From Elusimicrobiota bacterium (GTDB lineage Bacteria; Elusimicrobiota; Elusimicrobia; 2-02-FULL-39-32), in NCBI GenBank assembly GCA_023249835.1, contig JAHFBY010000072.1:1-7470 (forward strand): a DNA stretch of 7,470 bases. Reading direction: 5' to 3'. The first letter of the stretch is position 1. Each line of letters opens with the position of its first letter. The position numbers and the translations under genes are program-made. Below the pieces are notes generated by a model. The model was given only the letters and a program-made list of their open reading frames with translations, was not told where the DNA came from and made no database searches. This document shows positions 1 to 5,656 of this stretch, piece after piece.

Positions 1-113
1 GCCACCAGGGCGATATAGGAGTGGTCAGAAATATAAAACAGGTCCCAATAGAATATATAAGGTAATCGTATGGCAACGGCGGTTAAAAAAATTAGAACAA
101 TGGGGATTTTCAC
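1..113 (-). CDS. N-terminus of a polytopic membrane protein, probably GT39/PMT-like glycosyltransferase (partial)
   Basis: Only the first 37 codons are visible; the gene continues past the left edge. The frame opens with GTG at 111-113, directly preceded by an in-frame TGA two codons upstream, so no longer N-terminus is possible. The peptide starts with a lysine and a hydrophobic stretch (residues 3-15), then R-L-P-Y, aromatic residues, and S-D-x-x-Y-I-A-L-V. A first transmembrane helix ending in R-x-P and followed by an S-D-E/x-x-x-x-x-L-x-A segment is typical of GT39/PMT-like glycosyltransferases, which move sugars from polyprenyl-phosphate donors on the outer face of the inner membrane. 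No Shine-Dalgarno is visible. The gene lies 50 bases downstream of the coiled-coil membrane gene on the same strand and is probably cotranscribed with it. With so little sequence, the family call is an inference; an unrelated polytopic membrane protein is possible. Confidence 0.5.
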   Translation of the reverse strand, partial: MKIPIVLIFLTAVAIRLPYIFYWDLFYISDHSYIALV

Positions 114-141
114 TGATCAATGTGGGTGAGTTTCATGAACG

Positions 142-167
142 GTAGGGGCGAGGCATGCCCCCCCTAA
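142..167. repeat. Imperfect GTAGGGGC-type palindromic repeat
   Basis: The left arm GTAGGGGCGAGGCATGCC (142-159) is followed by a C-run and CTA. A perfect palindrome would end TCGCCCCTAC, so the right arm appears to have lost about two bases and changed others. Possible stems are GGGGC/GCCCC (145-149 with 157-161) or TAGGGG/CCCCTA (143-148 with 161-166). From general knowledge, dispersed GTAGGGGC...GCCCCTAC palindromes occur in many bacterial genomes, often between genes and in some cases linked to REP-associated transposases. There is no T-run, so it is a poor intrinsic terminator. The stop codon of the upstream minus-strand gene lies inside the right arm. Confidence 0.45.
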
Positions 168-676
168 TCCAGCATGTAGTCTTCAAAGGCAATGTGTTGG
201 GACCTGAGCTCTTCTTTCCAGAGCTCTTTGGCCAAGGGCGCTTTTTGGCGGGAAAGTTTTACCCATTTTGATTCCGGGGGCGAAAAAAGTTCGTAAGAGG
301 TCTGGTACCAAACATAAGCATACTTAATGGAAGACTCTTCTAATTCACGGTCCCGTTCAAATGTGATGATTTCTAATTTCCGGTCATATTCAACTTGCCG
401 TATCTTTTTATTGGAAAGCATTTGATCGATCTCTTTTTTTTCCAGATCGAATTTTTTTTGAAGTTCTGCGCGTTTAATTTCTGGATGTTCATGCCAATTC
501 CAGTATTTCTCGCCTTCTTGGTAGGCGTGGCGAGCGCGCAAACAAACATCGATATAAACCATCGCATACATCGTAGCGACAGTTAAAACAACAAGCAACA
601 CGATTTGGCCCCCATGGGTTTGAAACCATTTGCGCTGAGGTTCCGTGATTGGGTTTGGCATGGATAGATTGGTCAT
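164..676 (-). CDS. Hypothetical single-pass membrane protein with coiled coil
   Basis: I do not recognise a named family. The protein (170 aa from the ATG at 674-676) has a short N-terminal segment, one transmembrane helix at about residues 23-42, then a long charged helical region (about 67-117) rich in E, K, R and D with heptad-like leucine and isoleucine spacing, probably a coiled coil. The C-terminal part has a P-P-E-S-K-W motif followed by an amphipathic K/R/E-rich stretch (about 133-160). By the positive-inside rule its topology is unclear. The frame can be extended to a TTG at 683-685; no Shine-Dalgarno fits either start, so the ATG is chosen. A sigma70-like promoter at 704-733 would give a leader of only about 10-20 bases. 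The membrane glycosyltransferase-like gene follows on the same strand, suggesting a partner or accessory role in envelope glycan assembly, which is inference only. Confidence 0.7.
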   Translation of the reverse strand: MTNLSMPNPITEPQRKWFQTHGGQIVLLVVLTVATMYAMVYIDVCLRARHAYQEGEKYWNWHEHPEIKRAELQKKFDLEKKEIDQMLSNKKIRQVEYDRKLEIITFERDRELEESSIKYAYVWYQTSYELFSPPESKWVKLSRQKAPLAKELWKEELRSQHIAFEDYMLD

Positions 677-703
677 GAGGTCCAAGGGTAATTCATTAAT
701 TTT

Positions 704-733
704 ATTCTATCATTGAGCTAGGCGAATCGTCAA
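704..733 (-). promoter_or_regulatory. Sigma70-like promoter for the minus-strand genes
   Basis: Read on the minus strand, TTGACG (728-733) is followed by an 18-base spacer and TAGAAT (704-709). Each hexamer matches the consensus at five of six positions. The predicted transcription start near 697 leaves only about 12 bases before the TTG at 685 or about 21 before the ATG at 676, consistent with the lack of a Shine-Dalgarno there. Confidence 0.55.
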
Positions 734-755
734 TTCAAAAATATTTTGATATGAT
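727..755 (+). promoter_or_regulatory. Candidate promoter for the yajQ operon
   Basis: TCGTCA (727-732, four of six consensus matches), a 17-base spacer and TATGAT (750-755, five of six) lie about 60 bases upstream of yajQ in an AT-rich spacer. The -35 box occupies nearly the same bases as the -35 of the stronger promoter on the other strand. An alternative -35, TTGATA at 746-751, has no good -10 at the right distance. This is a by-eye match and therefore tentative. Confidence 0.35.
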
Positions 756-803
756 AAACAATATTATTTAATGTGATGGTTAGTAGAGCGATCATTTTAT
801 TGC

Positions 804-809
804 AAGGAG
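804..809 (+). promoter_or_regulatory. Ribosome binding site of yajQ
   Basis: AAGGAG, six bases before the ATG at 816. It is one of only two strong Shine-Dalgarno sequences in the window, the other preceding folD, and it fixes the yajQ start. Confidence 0.85.
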
Positions 810-815
810 CTTTAT

Positions 816-1313
816 ATGGCGGATGAATTTTCGTTTGATATCGTTTCTAAAGTGGAAGCGCAAGAGTTGGAAAACGCTGTGAACCAGGCGAACAAAGAAA
901 TTACCACTCGCTTTGATTTTCGCGGCTCAGTATCGCGCGTGGACTTGGATAAGAAAACTAATGATATGACCATTTATGCTGATGATGAAAGCAAGCTCAA
1001 GAGCGTGATCGACCTGTTCCAGAATAAATGCATTAAGCGCGGCGTTTCTTTAAAGGCCCTTGACTTTCAAAAAGTGGAGCCCTCGGAAAAAGGCACGGTC
1101 CGGCAAATGGTAAAACTTAAACAGGGAATAAACGCGGAAAAAGCTAAAGAGATTGTGCGGGTCATTAAAGATTCAAAAGTGAAAGTTATCCCGTCGATCC
1201 AAAGCGATCAGGTGCGCGTTACATCTAAAAGCAAGGATGAGTTGCAGAGCGTGATTTCAATGGTTCGTTCCCTCGATTTTGGTTTGGACCTCCAGGTCAC
1301 CAACCTGCGGTAG
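816..1313 (+). CDS. yajQ: YajQ family nucleotide/c-di-GMP-binding protein
   Basis: The 165-residue product matches YajQ along its full length (family about 160-165 aa). It opens with the hallmark S-F-D-I-V-S, followed by E-x-x-N-A-V-N-Q-A-x-K-E-I, T-R-F-D-F-R-G-S near residues 31-38, and a central K-x-x-Q-G-I-N segment. It ends with the I-P-S-I-Q-x-D-Q-V-R-V-T-S-K-x-K-D-E-L-Q repeat of the second ferredoxin-like domain. The protein is cytosolic with no signal peptide. In Xanthomonas and Pseudomonas, YajQ proteins bind cyclic di-GMP and act with transcription factors; elsewhere the role is less clear, and the E. coli protein was described as nucleotide- and RNA-binding. The gene heads a six-gene run whose last member is an HD-GYP c-di-GMP phosphodiesterase, which makes a signalling role plausible here. 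The start is set by an ideal Shine-Dalgarno. Confidence 0.93.
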   Translation: MADEFSFDIVSKVEAQELENAVNQANKEITTRFDFRGSVSRVDLDKKTNDMTIYADDESKLKSVIDLFQNKCIKRGVSLKALDFQKVEPSEKGTVRQMVKLKQGINAEKAKEIVRVIKDSKVKVIPSIQSDQVRVTSKSKDELQSVISMVRSLDFGLDLQVTNLR

Positions 1314-1324
1314 CGCGAACTATT

Positions 1325-2191
1325 TTGAAAACCGCATTTCTTTGCAACCCAGCGCAGCATTGGACTCGGGATTTGCCCAGGGTTTGGAAAGCTTTAGACC
1401 GCGCTTTTCCCAATGATAAAGAGATTTTTTTCGTTGACCGCAATCAGCCCGATTCCATTGAAAAACATTTGGCAAATATTGTTCAGGGAGATTTTGAGCG
1501 CATCGTGGTCGTGGGCGGGGACGGAACTCTGGGCCGGTTGGTGCACGGGCTGTGCGCGCATCAGCTCATAGATAAGTACACTTTGGGACTTTTGCCGTTC
1601 GGCACTTGCAATGACTTTGCCCGCAATTTGGGTTTAAAGTCGGGACGGCTTAACCGCGCGTTGCGCGCGTTGCAAAAAAATGTGTGGCGACAAGTTTGGG
1701 TGGCGCGGGTCAACGGGCGCTATTTTATTAACAACGCGGGGTTTGGCAAACGAGCTCCTGCGGAACAGAAAAAAGGATCAATTCGCACCATTCGCGAGAT
1801 GCGGCCCATAACAGTGCGGATCGAAACCGAAGAAGAGGTTGTGGAGGGGAAATTTATGATGATGTTGTGCGCCAATGCTCCTTATTTTAGCGGCGGTCTC
1901 TATTTTTCACGCCTTTCTAATCCAGCGCACGATTGGTTGGATTTTTATTTTATACGTAAGATGGCAAGGATTAGGCTTTTAGCGCGGTTGCTTGTGGGCC
2001 GCGCTCGTCTGCCCTTGCGTATGGGACAGACGTCAAGGTCTGTTTTTTCCATGCGTTCGCGCAAACTGTCGCTTTATTCCGAAGAGCCGCTTTGGATCGT
2101 TGCGGACGGCGATCCCCTGTCCAGCGCAGAAGGCGTGTGCGCAGCTCATTTTGATATTGCCGAGAGTTGTCGGTTCATTGTATCCCAATGA
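1325..2191 (+). CDS. Diacylglycerol kinase family lipid kinase (YegS/DgkB-like)
   Basis: This 288-residue cytosolic protein fits the DAGK catalytic family, which phosphorylates lipid hydroxyls (diacylglycerol, sphingoid bases or similar) with ATP. Visible landmarks: the C-N-P motif at residues 7-9, the nucleotide-binding V-V-G-G-D-G-T at 62-68, L-P-F-G-T-C-N-D-F-A-R at 90-100, N-N-A-G-F-G at 136-141, the second-domain A-N-A-P-Y-F-S-G-G (183-191) and a late D-G-D (261-263) where relatives usually have D-G-E. After GGDGT the usual N-E-V is replaced by G-R-L at 70-72. The putative base D261 is retained. The start is TTG, 11 bases after yajQ, with no Shine-Dalgarno; it places the CNP motif at the normal distance from the N-terminus. 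The TGA stop overlaps the ATG of metF (ATGA), indicating translational coupling. The lipid substrate cannot be told from sequence. Confidence 0.85.
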   Translation: MKTAFLCNPAQHWTRDLPRVWKALDRAFPNDKEIFFVDRNQPDSIEKHLANIVQGDFERIVVVGGDGTLGRLVHGLCAHQLIDKYTLGLLPFGTCNDFARNLGLKSGRLNRALRALQKNVWRQVWVARVNGRYFINNAGFGKRAPAEQKKGSIRTIREMRPITVRIETEEEVVEGKFMMMLCANAPYFSGGLYFSRLSNPAHDWLDFYFIRKMARIRLLARLLVGRARLPLRMGQTSRSVFSMRSRKLSLYSEEPLWIVADGDPLSSAEGVCAAHFDIAESCRFIVSQ

Positions 2192-3093
2192 AAATTATTG
2201 ATCTGCTCCGTTCTAATAAGTTTATTTTTTCCTGTGAGTTCTTTCCGCCTAAGACCGAAGAGGGATCAGATCAACTTTTTCAAGCGATCATTGACCTCAA
2301 GGATCTAAAGCCGGGATATGTTTCCATCACTTATGGAGCCGGCGGCAGCACGCGGGAAAAAACCCTCGAACTGGCGCATAAAATAAAAAATGAAATGGGC
2401 GTGGAAAGTATGGCTCATTTAACTTGCGTTGGACATAGCAAAAATGAAATTAAGGATATTTGAGAGCGGCTAAAAGCTTCCGGCATTGAAAATATTATTG
2501 CGTTGCGCGGCGATCCGCCGCAAGGCCAGTCTGCATTTACGCCTCATCCGGAGGGTTTTGAACATGCGGGAGACCTTGCCCGGTTCATTCGGAGCCAAAA
2601 TGACTTTTGTATTGCGGTGGCCGGATACCCCGAAGGGCATTTAGAGGCGCCGGACCGAGAGACTGATTGGGCCCGCTTAAAGGAAAAAGTGGCGTGCGGC
2701 GCGGATTTTATTATCACGCAACTTTTCTTTGACAACATGGATTTTATTAACTTTGAAAAGAGAGCGCGCGCGCTGGGGATAGATGTTCCGATCGTGCCCG
2801 GGATTATGCCCGTGACAAATTTCAGCCAAATCCTTAGGTTCACGCAGATGTGCGGAGCAAAAATTCCGTTCCGGATGCATATGGATTTGGAAAAAATCCA
2901 AGGTGATCCGGACGCGGTTTTAGATTACGGCATTGAGTACGCCATTGCGCAATGCCGGGAGTTGATCAAGTATGGGGTGCCGGCGATTCATTTCTATACC
3001 CTGAACCGTTCCCGCTCGACTAAAATGATTGTACAAAGGTTAAAACCCTACATGAAAAAAAAGCGAATTAAGATTGCCAATGACCCGGTTTAG
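2188..3093 (+). pseudogene. metF: 5,10-methylenetetrahydrofolate reductase, interrupted by in-frame TGA at codon 92
   Basis: MetF reduces 5,10-methylene-THF to 5-methyl-THF with a flavin, supplying methyl groups for methionine synthesis or, in acetogens, the Wood-Ljungdahl methyl branch. The frame from the ATG at 2188 shows C-E-F-F-P-P-K (catalytic Glu at residue 17), V-S-I-T-Y-G-A-G-G-S (45-54) and A-H-L-T-C-V (76-81). After the TGA at 2461-2463 it continues in the same frame with A-L-R-G-D-P-P, V-A-G-Y-P-E-G-H, Q-L-F-F-D, I-V-P-G-I-M-P-V and F-Y-T-L-N-R. Total length, about 301 codons, is normal for the family. Aligned with E. coli MetF from memory, the TGA replaces exactly one residue, usually Leu or Ala, in a helix before the ALRGD strand, with no insertion or deletion. 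The rest is undamaged. Explanations are a recent nonsense mutation, a sequence error, or recoding. The start overlaps the kinase stop and the end overlaps the tldD-like gene. Confidence 0.88.
2461..2463 (+). other. In-frame TGA codon inside metF
   Basis: The codon reads TGA between ATT and GAG. A single base change from TTA (Leu), CGA, GGA, TGG or a Cys codon would give it; Leu is common at this position in relatives, so TTA to TGA is the simplest origin. Neighbouring genes use TGA as a genuine stop, which argues against genome-wide reassignment. I see no convincing bacterial SECIS hairpin directly after it. Confidence 0.85.
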
Positions 3094-4759
3094 TTGGCGC
3101 GTCTGGGGCGCTCTTTTTTTATTGTTGTTGCCGGCTCGGGCGGTTTGGTGCGCAGAACCTTTAGTCATGAAATCGATGGAACAGGAAATGCAGCGTTCCA
3201 TGAAAAAACTTCAATTTGAGGAGTTTAAGACCCCGTACTTTTTAGCGTATCGTTTAATTGATGCGAGGAGATCTTCCTTGGCGGCGCGGTATGGGGCCAT
3301 TGTGCAAAACCAAAATACGCGCAACCGGTTTTTATACGTTGAACTGCGTTATGGGACTTATGATTTTGACAATACGGACCAAAACTTTCAGGGTTATTTT
3401 GAAAGCGCTGCCTTGGATGAGGATGGTGAAGCTTTGCGTCACCGGTTATGGCTCTTGACGGATCGGGCTTACAAGGATTCAATAAACTCCTATTTGATTA
3501 AACAGGGCAAAAAAATATCAGAAATGGAAAAAGAGCGCGTTGCGGATTTTTCCCGGGAAACGCCTCAAGTGCATGCGGGTCCTTTGGCCGAGTCCGAACA
3601 AGGTTTGGATTTTTATGCCGACGCTCTGCGCAAGGCGTCTCTGCTTTTTCGATCCAACAAAGAAATTTTAGACAGCGGGCTCACTTTGAACAAGTCCCGC
3701 TCGTTAAATTATTATCTCAATTCGGAGGGAGCAAAAATTGTTTCCTTCTCTGAGGCCAACCCCTACTACCTTTACCTTTGGGCAGAAGCCCAGGCGTTAG
3801 ACGGTATGGGCGTGAGCGTGGCGCGCACTTTTTCCGCGCGCAAAACCAATGATTTGCCCGGAGACGCGGAACTAAAAAACTCGGTGGACGAGATGGTGGG
3901 AGACCTGCTCCGTTTGCGGAACGCTTTGCTTTCTAATCCTTATACCGGACCAGCAATCTTGGATTCAGAGTCAACCGGGGTTTTGTTTCATGAAGCGGTT
4001 GGACACAGGCTGGAGGGCGAACGTTTGCGCGATTCCGAAGAGGGTCAAACGTTTAAGGGACAGGTGGGCAAAAAAATTATACCGGGTTTCATTACGGTCA
4101 CCGACAACCCTGCGTTGGATAATTATTTGGGCGTTTCGTTAAACGGCTATTACCCCTATGACGACGAAGGGGTTCCTTCCCAGGCAGTGGTCTTGGTGGA
4201 AGATGGGGTTTTAAAAAATTACCTTATGTCCCGGCGCCCAATCCAGGGTTTTGCTCATTCCAACGGTCATGGTCGCGCCCAGTTTGGACGCGATCCCATT
4301 GGCAGAATGTCCAATCTTTTTGTAAAATCCTCCAAAGGGATAGCCGACAAAAAATTAAAAGAGCTTTTGTTGCAGGAGTGCAAACGTCAGGGAAAACCTT
4401 ACGGTTTATGGATCCGACGCACACGTTCGGGCGACACCTATACCGGGCGCGCTCAGTACCAAGCTTTTCGCGGGACCCCTGAAGAGGTCTATTTAATCGA
4501 TGTAAAGACCAAGCAAGAAACCTTGGTGCGGGGAGTAGAAATCGTGGGAACCCCTCTCATCACCATTAATAAGATTTTAGCGATGGGAACCGATTATCAG
4601 GTAATGAACGCTTTTTGTCAGGCGGAGTCCGGATCGATTCCAGTTTCAACGATTGCGCCCAGCGTTTTGGTGAAAGAAGTGGAGCTGCAAAGGGTCAAAG
4701 AAGATAAAAAGCGGCCGCCCATTTTAATGCCGCCGCTTTTTGCGAATAAGGAGGAGTGA
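3080..4759 (+). CDS. Exported TldD/PmbA-family zinc metallopeptidase
   Basis: The product (559 aa from the ATG at 3080) is longer than E. coli TldD (about 480 aa). It begins with a Sec-type signal: a basic start, a hydrophobic core of about residues 8-18 and an A-R-A / W-C-A cleavage region near 19-26, so it should act outside the cytoplasm. The peptidase core carries the family zinc motif H-E-A-V-G-H (H304, E305, H309), then G-Y-Y-P-Y-D-D-E-G-V-P (357-367) and the S-N-G-H-G-R region. Near the C-terminus, A-F-C-Q-A-E-S-G-S-I-P-V supplies C513, matching the Cys zinc ligand of TldD. TldD usually pairs with TldE/PmbA in peptide degradation, for example microcin B17 maturation; no partner gene is in view. 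A TTG at 3074 is an alternative start. The gene overlaps the metF end by 14 bases. A proline-rich tail closes the protein. Its substrate is unknown. Confidence 0.85.
   Translation: MTRFSWRVWGALFLLLLPARAVWCAEPLVMKSMEQEMQRSMKKLQFEEFKTPYFLAYRLIDARRSSLAARYGAIVQNQNTRNRFLYVELRYGTYDFDNTDQNFQGYFESAALDEDGEALRHRLWLLTDRAYKDSINSYLIKQGKKISEMEKERVADFSRETPQVHAGPLAESEQGLDFYADALRKASLLFRSNKEILDSGLTLNKSRSLNYYLNSEGAKIVSFSEANPYYLYLWAEAQALDGMGVSVARTFSARKTNDLPGDAELKNSVDEMVGDLLRLRNALLSNPYTGPAILDSESTGVLFHEAVGHRLEGERLRDSEEGQTFKGQVGKKIIPGFITVTDNPALDNYLGVSLNGYYPYDDEGVPSQAVVLVEDGVLKNYLMSRRPIQGFAHSNGHGRAQFGRDPIGRMSNLFVKSSKGIADKKLKELLLQECKRQGKPYGLWIRRTRSGDTYTGRAQYQAFRGTPEEVYLIDVKTKQETLVRGVEIVGTPLITINKILAMGTDYQVMNAFCQAESGSIPVSTIAPSVLVKEVELQRVKEDKKRPPILMPPLFANKEE
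4706..4741 (+). terminator. Terminator-like hairpin within the end of the tldD-like gene
   Basis: AAAAAGCGGC (4706-4715) pairs perfectly with GCCGCTTTTT (4732-4741) around a 16-base loop, giving a 10-bp stem whose 3' arm ends in five T. It overlaps the last codons of the tldD-like gene and ends six bases before the folD Shine-Dalgarno. The T-run is part of the stem and the loop is large, so as a terminator it would be weak. Translating ribosomes would melt it, so it could make folD expression depend on upstream translation. It may also be a chance product of the K-K-R-P-P and P-P-L-F codons. Confidence 0.3.
4748..4754 (+). promoter_or_regulatory. Ribosome binding site that fixes the folD start
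   Basis: AAGGAGG lies seven bases before the TTG at 4762 but only one base before the GTG at 4756. It therefore supports the TTG, which also gives the family-typical M-S-A-x-I-L-D-G-K-A N-terminus. Confidence 0.75.
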
Positions 4760-4761
4760 AT

Positions 4762-5649
4762 TTGAGCGCACAAATTTTAGACGGCAAAGCTTTGGCCGCA
4801 GAAATTAGAGGCAAGATAAAGCCGGAAGTTGACGCCTTAAAGTCAGCCGGCGTTTGGCCGGGACTCGCCACTCTTTTGGTGGGTGAAAATCCGGCTTCTC
4901 AAGTTTATATTCGCAGCAAACATAAGGCCTGTCAGGAGGTAGGTATCCGTTCCTTTAACCTTACTTTGAGCCAATCGTCAACCAACGCTGAAGTCATGAG
5001 AAAGGTGGAAGATTTAAACGCAGATCCGCAAGTGCATGGGATCCTTGTGCAATTGCCGTTACCTCTGCAAATTGATTCCAATGCTGTTTTGTCTTTGATC
5101 CACCCGGATAAAGATGTGGACGGTTTTCATCCGCAAAATTTGGGCCGGTTATTTTCTGCCAAAGATGCGCGCGATATTTTTAGCGCCGCTAAACCTATTC
5201 CTGTTCCTTGCACGCCGCAGGGAGTGATCGCGCTTATTCATAAGACCGGAGTTCCAATAGCGGGTAGGAATGCGGTGGTGGTGGGCCGATCCGTTATTGT
5301 CGGCAAACCTGTTTTTTCTTTGCTCCTTGCCCACCACGCAACAGTCACAATTGCCCATTCCCAAACCCCTAATTTAGCCGCTGTTTGTCGCGACGCCGAC
5401 CTTTTAGTGGTAGCCATTGGCATTGCCAATAAGATTACTGGAAACATGGTGAAACCTGGAGCGGTGGTGGTTGATGTGGGGATGAACCGATTGGCTGCCG
5501 GGGGCCTGTGCGGAGATGTGGACTTTGAAACAGCAAAAGAAACAGCGGGCTGGATTACGCCCGTGCCCGGCGGCGTGGGTCCTATGACCATTGTGATGCT
5601 GCTGCAAAACACATTGCTATTGGCAAAAAATAGTTGCGTGGCGGCTTAG
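4762..5649 (+). CDS. folD: Bifunctional methylene-THF dehydrogenase / methenyl-THF cyclohydrolase
   Basis: FolD interconverts 5,10-methylene-, 5,10-methenyl- and 10-formyl-tetrahydrofolate, usually with NADP+, in the cytosol. The 295-residue product has normal length and all signature elements: I-L-D-G-K at 5-9, the catalytic Y-x-x-x-K (Y49, K53), V-Q-L-P-L-P at 96-101, D-K-D-V-D-G-F at 116-122 with the conserved Asp at 120, P-C-T-P-Q-G at 149-154, the dinucleotide-binding G-R-S-V-I-V-G-K-P at 175-183 and P-G-G-V-G-P-M-T at 269-276. It appears fully functional. The start is TTG at 4762, two bases after the preceding stop, selected by the Shine-Dalgarno spacing; the GTG at 4756 would overlap that stop but sits too close to the ribosome site. 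It shares an operon with metF, the next enzyme using methylene-THF, although metF is interrupted here. Confidence 0.96.
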   Translation: MSAQILDGKALAAEIRGKIKPEVDALKSAGVWPGLATLLVGENPASQVYIRSKHKACQEVGIRSFNLTLSQSSTNAEVMRKVEDLNADPQVHGILVQLPLPLQIDSNAVLSLIHPDKDVDGFHPQNLGRLFSAKDARDIFSAAKPIPVPCTPQGVIALIHKTGVPIAGRNAVVVGRSVIVGKPVFSLLLAHHATVTIAHSQTPNLAAVCRDADLLVVAIGIANKITGNMVKPGAVVVDVGMNRLAAGGLCGDVDFETAKETAGWITPVPGGVGPMTIVMLLQNTLLLAKNSCVAA

Positions 5650-5656
5650 AATACGC

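Noticed and set aside
395..586. Small hydrophobic plus-strand reading frame opposite the coiled-coil gene
   Set aside because: Its hydrophobicity comes from the complement of the Lys/Glu-rich helix codons; it has no ribosome site or recognisable family.
2167..2187. metF starting 21 bases upstream, inside the lipid kinase gene
   Set aside because: The extra residues have no family similarity, while the ATG at 2188 overlaps the kinase stop as ATGA and gives a normal MetF N-terminus.
2461..2463. Genome-wide TGA reassignment (Gly or Trp codes of some candidate phyla)
   Set aside because: TGA ends the lipid kinase and the tldD-like gene exactly where the family homology ends and the next gene begins, and no other gene in the window has an internal TGA.
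2464..2510. Possible SECIS element after the metF TGA, making MetF a selenoprotein
   Set aside because: The only pairing I find in the required range is three base pairs (CGG 2467-2469 with CCG 2480-2482). The position normally holds Leu or Ala rather than Cys, and I know of no Sec-containing MetF.
2507..2521. GCGGCG-ATC-CGCCGC hairpin downstream of the metF TGA as a readthrough stimulator
   Set aside because: It is a perfect 6-bp stem but starts 44 bases after the TGA, too far for the usual stimulators, and it encodes the conserved R-G-D-P-P-Q motif, which explains the GC-rich symmetry.
4756..4761. folD starting at the GTG overlapping the tldD stop
   Set aside because: It lies one base from the AAGGAGG; the TTG at 4762 has ideal spacing and the typical FolD N-terminus.
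5149..5612. Antisense reading frames opposite folD
   Set aside because: They have no motif, promoter or ribosome site, and folD on the other strand is unequivocal.
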